Assembly (NCBI GenBank): GCA_031213475.1 | Contig: JARUPZ010000016.1 | Span: 5,396,699-5,460,698 of the forward strand | Source of the DNA: Nereocystis luetkeana | Lineage: Eukaryota > Sar > Phaeophyceae > Laminariales > Laminariaceae | DNA: 64,000 bases | Reading direction: 5' to 3' | Part shown: one piece after another, positions 36,036 through 46,600 of the stretch | Position numbering within the stretch: position 1 is the stretch's first letter | Layout of the letters: each line of letters begins with the position of its first letter | Program-made: the position numbers and the translations under genes | Notes under the pieces: generated by a model | Database searches by the model: none | The model's input: only the letters and a program-made list of their open reading frames with translations | Told to the model about the DNA's origin: nothing

Positions 36036-36599
36036 ACCCTGGTAGGGGCTATACGTACTCCTGCTGTATCGCATGATACGAGATACGTACGAGTTTGTTA
36101 TTAAGGGGTATACGTTTTTTTTCGTGGCGAGGAAAAACTTTCGTGTTTGTGTATGAAGGCTGTGGTCTGGGCGGCTGGAGGCAGAGGCTGTGGGTTGGCC
36201 TTCAACATCATCCACTCTATGTCGATGGGTTTGGTGACGTCGGTTTGTTCTTCCTTGTCGTGATGGTGCTCGATTCGTTGTGCTGCTGCGTCGGCCGGCC
36301 TGTCTGGAATGGATAACTGTGTTCTGTATGGGTCCGCCAACAAGAAACACCTAATCCGGGCAAGCCTGAGATTATTATTGGGGTGCCATCTTCAAATAAC
36401 GTTGAGCCTAGGCTATTACATACCAGGTAGGTTTTAGTAGTGTAGAGTTCACGACTGAGCCGTTTTCTGAACCCAATTTTCTTGAGCGTTCTCCAAAAAG
36501 TGAGCATTATGTTCTTATTGGACACTTATTGGCGGGCCTATACTGTACCAATATGTAGTTTATCATACGATATATTATTGACAGACATGGACCAGGTAC

Positions 36600-36722
36600 C
36601 AATCGATGTTGCAGGTGCACCCTGCCAAGGCTCCGCCGCATATGACCTCATGACTTTGCTGGCCTCCGCGGCGGCCTCGAGTTTGACATGGTCTCATTTC
36701 GTGGGGCGTGCCTTGGTGAAAT
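36600..36722. other. GC-rich exon-like island, strand unclear
   Basis: A GC-rich patch in AT-rich surroundings. Plus reads GAPCQGSAAYDLMTLLASAA and more; minus reads DHVKLEAAAEASKVMRSYAA. Both look protein-like. Splice phases do not fit the neighbouring NAC exons in the obvious ways, so it is left unassigned. Confidence 0.3.
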
Positions 36723-37688
36723 AGCCAGGTGTGACGCAAAACATCTATCTGGCTTGCCGGCAACACAACACATGCACCATCTTGATTGATAATCGAAAAA
36801 TATACCCGATCCATGGCGATGGTCGACGCGATTTTGGGTCACGATTCGGGTCAAGACAAGGGGTCATTTTTTTTTGTGACTGAGTGCAGATGGAACATCT
36901 ACGAGTATACTCTTAAGGAAACCCTTTCAGCACTGCAGGCAACGTCTTGTTATATTCCTATTTAATAAGTAGTTTTTCTCCGAAAATTGGCCTCAGGGCG
37001 GAAATCAGACTAGCCGCTTGCACCTACATTTTGGTGATAAATTATTTTGACGTAGAGTACAGGTAGGATACATTTTGCAATTTCATGATGCAAGTAACAT
37101 CCGACTGCTGTCCGGGTGTTTTTCTTGCAAGTACCGTTACGTATGCTGTATGTACACTACCAGGGTGCTGTATGGTATAATATGAGCAAGCAGTACGGAT
37201 GGGATGAAAGGGGTGATGGTGCGAATGCTATCTTTGGAAGAGTTGAAGGGCGCAACCTTCGAAACGCGCCAATAGAAGCACGCGCAACGCGTGCTATTTA
37301 TCTTCAAACAAGTTCACTGATTCTTCTACAACATCTAACCTACTGGTGTACCTGGTACTAAATTTGTTTTGCGATCTCAAAGGGTACCGTTGGGTCCGCG
37401 TCGAGCTGCACGAGAGATCTATAATATATCGAGACCCCTACGTGCCGTAGTCGTTCAAGTATGGCAAGACATCCACAGTCGTCGAGCACTCAATTCGGGT
37501 ATTCATGCACACGCAAAATATATTTACAGCAGTACGACGTGGTGTTTCAGTCGTAGAGTGTTCATGTTAAAAATGTTCGAGAAAAAATGGTCGCGTCTGA
37601 GACCTGACTGCTCGCATCTTCCGTACGTGCGTCGACCCTCTCCCATTCCCCGACCGTATGCGTTCCCTTGGCACCACGGGTATAACAG

Positions 37689-40600
37689 GTAAAATGCTCT
37701 TAGACGAGAAGGAAGCCGACGCAGAAGCTCACGAAGGAGAAAAGGAGGCCCTTTGGAGGCGAATCCAGGTTGGTGGCTTACAGTAGATCTGATATTTCGC
37801 TTTTTACGGCAGTGACGATAACGGCACACTTGAAAGTACTACAGACAGCGCAAAATATTGGTTTTGGGGCTGGGCTAATGAAAAAAAACGCCGTTGAATC
37901 CGTCTCGCATTCTGCGCTCGAAAAAATTGACGTCCGGTACTGCCGACCCCCGGCCATACTTCCCAAGCTTAGTTGCCATAATCCCTCCATGGCACGATGT
38001 GCGCCCGCCTGCTGCTGCTGCTGCTGCTGCCGTTGCGGCCGCCGCCCAACGAAATCCGACCAACCCAAGCCAGATATATATTCAAGATCAAAACCAAAAC
38101 TCGATACAAAGTACTTTACCCAAAACTAAAATATGCCACTATAATATAAAATATATTCTGAAACACACAATCGAAGCGCACCAAACCTAAACCAAAACCA
38201 CAAAAAGCCAAAATCGAACGCCCAAACGTGAAACACGAAACCTTAAACCTCAAAGCTCAGTTCCCAACCCACAAATCATAACCAGGAAATGGCGAGGCGG
38301 GTGATGGAGCTAGAGCAAGACGCGGCGGAAATGCGCGCTATTTCGCACCAATCACATGCTGCCGTCGCCGACGACGACGAGAACGAAAAGGCGTTTCCAG
38401 CAGGCCCAACCGATATACCGGGGCACAAGGAATGGGCTGGGCGCGGGTCTTTCGGGAGCAAGCGTGGGTCTATCGGAAGCGGCAGTGAACGCGCGGAAGA
38501 GAGGGTTCTGAGGGCGAAGAATGAGATGCTTGAGAGGCAGCTGGAACACATGAAGGAGGAGGCGGAGGAGACGGAGCTGGAGTTGGCCGCGGCTAGGAAG
38601 GTGAGAGTCGTTTGATTGGTTTGGTTGGTTTGTTGGTTGGTGGATTAGTTGGTGGATTGGTTGGTTGGTTTTGATGGTTGATTGATCGATTGACACTCTG
38701 CTCGCTGTCATTGGTTGGAGGACTGATTGCTATCGATAGTGTGCTTGCTTGTTTCCCTTGTCGCTCGTCTTCGGTACGCTTTCAGTATGTGAGGCGACGC
38801 ATTTTTTCTTAGAGCCATGGAAAAGGGCCGAGGGTGCCGTAGACGCACAGGGAGCGACGGTACGCAGAAACATAACGCTCGGGGGATCATGAACACTGTA
38901 CTGGTAGGTGTCAAGAGGGGGCGATGACGCTATTCGAAACGAATCCTCCGCGTCCCAGCAAGTCTGAACTGAATTTGTTTTCGCTGCATATCTGTCTGCC
39001 TGTCTTTTTGTTTGTCTGTCTGTCTGCTGTATGGTAGCCTGTATCTATTTGTCTGCCTTTCTATCTTTCTGTCTGCTTGCCGTCATCTCTCTCCATGTAT
39101 GTCTTCCTTTCCCCCTTCCTCCCTCTCTTGGTCACTCTCTATTCGTTTCTGGTTTGCGTACACTCCCGTTTCCGACTCCGTTCGCCTGCGACCAAAAAAC
39201 ATGACCTAAACCCGCAAAGGCGCGTTTCGGAAGGCGGTCCTCCTGCTACGGCCGGCGCAGCACCTCCCGCCCGCCCTCCTCGCGAGCTTCCTCTTCCCGC
39301 ACCGACCGCGTCAGGTGCAGCACCAGCGGCCGCAGCGCCATCAGCCCGTCCCCCTCCACCTCTTCCGCCCTTCACCGCGAGAGCGGAACATTCGGCAGCG
39401 GGGCTTACGTCAGCGGCGGTGCCAGTGTTGACGGTTGCGGCGGCGGTGATGGTGGTGGTGGTGGAGGAGGCGGCGTTGGTGGGGGTGGGGGGGGGGTCGG
39501 GGAAGGAAAAGTATACGGGTCTTACTCATCCCGCCCGGGTGGGGCGGCGCTAGGAAGACGCTCCGTCGCTAGCGGGACGTCGTCCTTGTCCCGGCTGTCG
39601 GGCTGGCTGGCCTCGCCCCGCGTCTCCGCTGAGGGTGTTGACGAGGATGATGACGAAGGCGATGACGTAGATGTTGGTGATGCGGGTTCGGAAGCATCGG
39701 AAGAGGCACTGGTAAGTGCTTGTATATCTGTTTTCCGATGAATTGGATGGGGGGCGGGGGGTGCAATATTGGTATTTGTGTCATTGAGTACGTGATCATG
39801 GGACTAGGTTCGACTCGTGTAGCAGCAGCACCAGCTGCTGTGTGAGTTTGTCCTTTGGTTTATCTGTGTGCCCGCAAGAATTTTTCCCAGACGGTGCAAA
39901 GGCAAAAATCTAAAGGCTTTCTGTCCTATCACCGGGCTTATTACAGCGTCGGTTGTCCTTTCTGGTTCGCCACCGCTGTTCTTGTCATTCCCGTGTACGA
40001 CGTATATCATGGTATCACTACTTGCTCTCCGTAGCACGTGAGAATCGTAATTGTCGTCGAAACCCGCGTGTCCCCGAACAGCCGAGTACCTCCCCGCCTA
40101 CTCGCCTACCCACCCCTCCAGCCCCCCACCCTCCATCCCCCGCCCTCATCCCCACCATTACCCAAACACTTCGGTTTCTATTCTGCTGTACCGAACCCGT
40201 TGTTTTGCTCGCAGCGCAACGCCGACCGTATTCACGCCTCCGGCTGGACCAGGGGCATCGGGGTCGAAAGTGTGGGGGACCTCGCGGAGGAGGGGGAGGT
40301 GGTAGGTGATGAGGGTATTGTCGATGAACATGACTCGGCGTGGCTGTTGGAGCAGAACGCTTGGCTGATGGAGGAGCTGGAGTCGAAAGACGGTGAGTGT
40401 TTGTCACGGTAGGCGCTTGCTGTTGATGGGGGTGGGGACTGGGGCCGGCTTGCCCGGTTGTTGTCTGCGGCCGGGATTGTGGGAGGCGGGTCGAAGGGGT
40501 TGTTGGTGTTAGTGGTGGAGTTGGTATTGGTGGTCATATCGGCGGTGTTGGTGGTGTTGGCATTGTGGTAATGGTGGTAGAAGAGGTGGCGATGGCGGCG

Positions 40601-43600
40601 TTGGTGATAATGTTGATCCTTGTGTTGGTGTTGATGTTTTCGTCGTTTCTCCTGCTGTTGCTGTCGTTGTTGCTGGTGTTGTTGCGGTCGCCAATGTTGT
40701 CATTGTTGACGTTGTTCATGTCGTCGTCATCGTCGTTGTTACGCTGGGTCGCCTGAACAGATGTTGCCTGAGCTTGAATCACGATCGGCTGCAACTCTTA
40801 CCCGCAGCGTCCTTCCTGCCACACTTTGCGGTGGTTCCTTTTTCTGACAACGCCACCCTCGTATGTTGGAGCATCTGGTTCACTCGCAAACTTCAAAGGC
40901 CTTGCACCACTTTGCCATTCTGTGTTTTCAGCAAGTTGGATAGCCTGTCTTGCGACCACGGAGTAGGCTCTTGCGAATATATACTGCGAAAAACAAGCAA
41001 AACGCAGACGGCACCAACAACGACAAGCGCAGGAGCGGGGACGATAACGACGACGACAACTGCAATAGCAAGGACAACTGCAAGGGCGACACGAACAGCA
41101 GCGGAACGACCATAGCAACGACACCCACAACAACAACAACAACAAGGGGCATGACCACAATGACCACGATAGCGACACCCCGACAGCAACGGGGACGATA
41201 ATCACAACGACAGCATCAACAACAACGACAAAAACAATGGGAACGAAAGCGACAACAACGCCAACGGCATGAACAACAAAGGGGAACGACTATCAGAGCG
41301 GCAACACCACAAAAACACTAGCGACAGCAACAACAACGAGGATGACAAAGACAACAACAACGGCAAGAGGAACAACGGAAACCATAACAAGAAGAAGAAC
41401 AACAGCAACGCCAACAACATCAGCAACAGCAACAACCACATCGACGTCGACAGCCTCAACAACACCAGCAATGACAACAACAGAGGAAAGCGTTTAACAA
41501 CGACAGCATCAACAAAGACGACGGCCATGTCAACGACTACGACAAGAACGTGAAACGATAACACCAACGACAACCGGAATGGCGACGAGGACTATTGGCA
41601 ACAATAACGACAGCAGCGAGGACAATACCAACGACGACAACAGTATCAGCAACGGCGATAACAACAACAGCGACAACAGCACCGACAATGACCAGAACAA
41701 CAAAGGGAAAGGCAGCAAGATCACAGGACAACAACGACGACGCAAACGGCAATGACCACGACAAAGACAGCAGCGTGAACGATATCATCAATGGCAACGG
41801 CAGCAACAACTACGGCGACCACGACCAGATAACATCGTAAACAACAATGGGAGCGATAGCTATAACGATGAGCACAGCAGTAACAACAACGCAATTGCAC
41901 CAGCGACACCAATGACAACATCAACGGCAGCGATAACTACTGCTGTATGACCGCAGCAATAACAACAGCGACGACGACAAAACAATGACGGCAACACCAA
42001 CAGCAACGACGATGACGGCTACACAGCAACGGGAACGACACCATCAACAACATCAACGACGACAGTGCCAAGAACAGCGGGAGCAATGGCAATGCCAACA
42101 ACACAACAGCGGCGACGATTACGACAATGACAACAGCGACAAGAACAACGACAGGAACGATAACAAGTATTAATAGTGCGACAGCAGCAACAGCGATAAC
42201 CACAGCGATGACGACAACGACAGTAGCATCAACAACGGCATCACAGCGGTAACGATGGATAACAACCCCAACAACACCACAGCCAAGAACAAGAAAGGCA
42301 AGGATGGAGAGGGTAACAACTTCGACCGTAACAACGACGACGACAAGGATGGCGGCAACGGCAACAACAAGGGCGACATCGTTAACGACGACGACAATAA
42401 AAACGACTATGACAACGGCAACAACAGCGACAATAACAACAACGGGTACGATGACAACAACGACGGCATCATCAACAACAACAACAACAACAACAACAAC
42501 AACGACGGGAATGATGACAACAACGACAACGACGAGGGCAGCATCGGGAGCGATACCAAACAACGCAGCGCCCTGTTCATAATAGCTTTTCCGAATTAGG
42601 AATCTGGAATCTGGAATATTACCGCCCCCCCGTAGGGAGCGAGGTTATTTAAGGCTTCATTTGAACTTTCATGCCAATTCGATACAACATGCACCATAAG
42701 TCTACAACTTCCACAAAAGGTTTTCGTGGGGGAAAAGTCGCGCCTGTGCGATTTTAAAATCGAGATTCCAGATTCCAGATTCGCTTCTGTGAAACGGGCT
42801 TGATAACAACAACAGCAGCCCAACAACAAGAACGACGACGACGGCAAATGTCAACGGCGATGGCAAACAACAGCGACAGGATTGGGATCGATAACAGCAA
42901 AGACGGCCACGAGAACGGCGACACCTACAAGAACAACTGCAGGAGCGACAGCAGCAACGATGACGACAACAACAACAACAACAAATTGGGGACAGCAACG
43001 ACGACGGCAACAAGTAACAACAATCAAAGCAACATTATCACAACAGCTACGACAACGATGACAACAACAACAATAGCTACACCAGAAACGATATCAACAA
43101 CGACAAATAACCAGGGCTTGTTAGGGCTTCTCGCGGGTCATGACCCGACCCGCGGGTCGGGTCACGTGGTGTTCAAAAAGTCACGGGTCGGGTCGGGTCG
43201 GGTCTGGAAGTGTTCAAAACCTCACGGGTCGGGTCGGGTCGGGTCAAGAGGTGATGAAAAACTCACGGGTCGTGTCAGGTCATGAACCGCGAGAAGCGGG
43301 TCACTCGCGGGTCGGGTCAGCATGATCCGCGAGTTGTTTTCTACTGATCCGCGGGTCGGACCCGTGCAGTCGACTTGAGGATCCGACACCTGAATCACTT
43401 CCCGCTCTCTCACAAGAAGGCTTCTCTCGTACCTATACTCAAAAAAACTTTTTGGTATCATGTTCGAACATTAGAACACAGCCAAATTTATTTTCGTGTG
43501 CCCACATCCATTCATACCCACTATAGCAAGGTTATATATCGCTGTGGGGCACTAAAATGAACATGAAACTGTTGTAAGTGCCGGCCCACGGACCAGATCC

Positions 43601-46600
43601 GCGGGTCGAATTTCGGGTCAAGACAAATGGTCTCGCGGGTCAAGGTGATCCGACCCGCATGAAACCCGTGTCTCACGGGTCAATCTGAAGGTGATGGGTC
43701 AGGTCGGGTCGGGTCAGCTGACCCGACCCGACCCGTCCGTGAGGTTTGACCTGACCCGCGAAAAGCCCTGCGAATAACAGCAATACTACAGCGACAACAA
43801 TATCGTAGGCAGCACGACACCGACGACGGCGACAACATCAGCAACAAGAACATCAAATGGAACGACAGCAACATCTACAACAATCTTGTCTTCCCCCGAT
43901 GCTATTGTTTTCAACCCCCGCCGCATCTTCTACGCTTGCGCAAGCCTTCTTGGTGATGGGCACACCCACCACTCATCCATTCCTCCCCCCCGTCCTGTTC
44001 CCCCCGCGCTGTCGGCAGCGCTCATCGAAGCTCTGAGAGAGCAGCTGCAGCAGCACCATCGTCAATCAGAGCAGGGGGGGGCTCGGCATTCGTACCTGGA
44101 GCGGGTGGGTCGTGCTAGCAGTGACGACGATGACGACAACGATGAAGATGGCAGTGATTGTTCCAGCTTCGAGGGTCGCGAGGTTAGACTCGCTGCACTG
44201 TTTACGTGTCACTGGACTGTTTCTGTTGATGTTGCTGCTTATGATATTGTTATTGGTGTTGGTGTTGACAATGGTACTGATGTTATCTTAATTGACATTT
44301 TTGTTGAGATTGATAACGATAGTGGGCATTTACATTTTGTAGTGGTGAGCTGAGCTTGTGACATTGATATTTAACGCATCGTTTTTTGCTTGTGTGTTGA
44401 TATCGTTGTTGCTTGTGAGCCTGGGAGTTTGGTAGCTCGAGATTTTATGAAAAATGTCGAGAGTAACTGTACGGCTGGTGACTTGTGACACGCTCTTCGC
44501 GGGCAATCATTCAATTGTTTGATACATCGATAGTGGCGACACAACAGTCCAAGTTGAGTATCAGCTACTCAATCGGTTGAAGTCACAGCTGAGGTATTGC
44601 AACAATTTTACAAAACAGTCAGCGGCGAGCGGGGTGTCTAGCCTGGCGACATTGAGATCGTTTGTAGTTTCGTGAGAAACAGTGAGCGAGATCTTTTGGT
44701 TGGGTCGATTTCCATCCGACCACAGTTTTTTTTTCTAACGATGAACTCGTCAGCGAGATATTTATGCTGGGTTGGTGATGCGATGAGTAAGGTCGTCCTT
44801 CCTTGACATGAGCGATCGACGTCACCCCCTTGCTCTATTTGCAGCGCTCCTTCTTGGACAATATCCTAGACGGGAACGATGGGCAGACCTCGGGGCAGCT
44901 TTACCGCCGGTACTCGAGCGCCGACACGGTCACCGAAGAAGGAGAAGGAGAGGGAAGAGGAGGAGAGGGAGTTTTCGAGGCCGCCGATTGTGATGCTGAC
45001 CGCGTGAAGTGCCGTGCCCAGAGGGTGCGTTTGATTGTTGTGTTTTTTTTTCGTGAATCTGCTCCCTGTTCATATCTGCCCATACTGCTGTATACTGTAT
45101 ACTATTGGAAACATTATTTACACGTCTTGCTGCTGTCCTGAACATGATGAACCTGCTTCTGTGCCGTGCGTGTCCAGCGGTCGTTCGGGGAGGTCCTGAC
45201 GGTAAACGCCCTGCCAGGCGTGGATAACTCTTCTGAAACGGGCGCCTGGAAGAGGGCAAAGGTGCGCAGTTCTGAAAGAGCGGGCGCGCGTGACCGAAAT
45301 AATCTGTCTATGATGGACTGCCTAATAGTCATGTGAACGGCTGTTGGACCGATCTTCGTTTGGCAGCGTCCCACGCCGTTCCACCCCCCCGGCACATGAA
45401 GCTCTCAGCTGCTGAGACACTGTAGGCCAGGCTGTAGAGCTTGAGCTGTAGGCGGCGCACGTTTTTTTCTCGTTTTCCGCCCGTCGCATTGTCCAGCCTG
45501 TTTTCCACGGGTTACCATATGACGCATTATGCACTTTTTGAGATCGACAGCCTTCTGCCCTTTCCCCTTCTTCACTCCCCTTCCCCCCTCCCTTTCTTTC
45601 CCCCCCTGCCCCTCATCCTTCCTTTTTTTCACGACGCCGTCAGAGCAAGAGCCCCGTAAGGGAGGGTCGCGAGAACTCGCTATCGCCTCTTCGCCCCGAC
45701 GAGGAACAGCAGTCCCCTCGGCAGCAGCGGTCGTCGGTAGAGCTCAATGGGTTGTCAAGGTCGCCAATTGCGCAGGTACGCCGGCTGGAAGATGGGAGGG
45801 CGGCTGGGGTGGGGGTGGGGGTCGAGACAAGCGGTGGAGGTGCCGCCGCCGCTACTACCGCTGTTGCCGCCTCCGCTGCTGCTGCTGCTGCTGCCACTGC
45901 CACCGCAGCTACTGCCGCTAACGCTACCGCTGCGCCGAGGCTGGTCGGAGAAGAAGCGTTGGAAACCCAAGCGGCATCGCTTGAAGAGTCCTTGTTATCG
46001 TCGATAGCGGAGGAGGCCATCCAACAACCCGCTGCTCAACTACCCTCAGCTGCAGCAACGGTGCCCTTAGAACCTGCGTCCGTAGAACCCGCAGGTCTAG
46101 CGCCCGCAGTCCTAGAGCCCGTGACCCAAGTATGCGTAGCTTCTGCACCCGTGACCCTAGCATCCGTATCACCAGCGGTCACATCACCAACAGCTTCGGT
46201 GTCGGCGGCCCCAGTCGCGCCTGGAGCTGCCTCTGGTGCTCTTGCGGTGAAATCGGAGATGAGGGTTGCTGCGGTGATAGAGCCGGAGTTGACTAATGAG
46301 AGGGATGCTGTTATTGGAGCTTATGTCGAGCGGGAGGAGATGGCAGCGGTGGCGGTAGTAGCGGCGGTGTTGGCTGAAGTGGTGGCCGCGGTGGCTGCTG
46401 CTGCGGAGCAGAAGGTCATTGTGGCGGTCGCTGCTAAGCAGGAGGAGGAGGAGATGGCAGCTGCTGCTGTAGCAGCAGTCTCTGCGAAGCGGAAGGAAGA
46501 GGAGACTGTAGCAGTCGCTGCGACGCAGAAAAAAGAGGACGCGTCAGCTGCTGCTGCTGCCGCCGCTGCTGCTGCTACGGCTGCTGCTGTAGCGGCCGCT

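Larger units (their letters stand above)
40405..43880. repeat. Intron filled with degenerate trinucleotide/hexanucleotide repeat
   Basis: Most of the 3.6-kb intron is simple sequence: GT-rich (GTTGGTGGT, GTTGTTGC) up to about 40760, then AC-rich (AACAACGACAACGG, ACGACAACAGCA) from about 41000 on. It makes long spurious open frames (Thr/Asn/Asp on plus, Val/Leu on minus). Two inverted-repeat elements are nested in it. Confidence 0.9.

Noticed and set aside
41202-42599. Open frames of up to about 200 codons rich in Val/Leu (minus) or Thr/Asn/Asp (plus)
   Set aside because: By-product of degenerate AAC/GAC repeat in an intron; the flanking exons splice in phase without them.
45640-46172. Minus-strand frames rich in Ala/Ser
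   Set aside because: Antisense of the long Ala-rich exon of the NAC/UBA gene.
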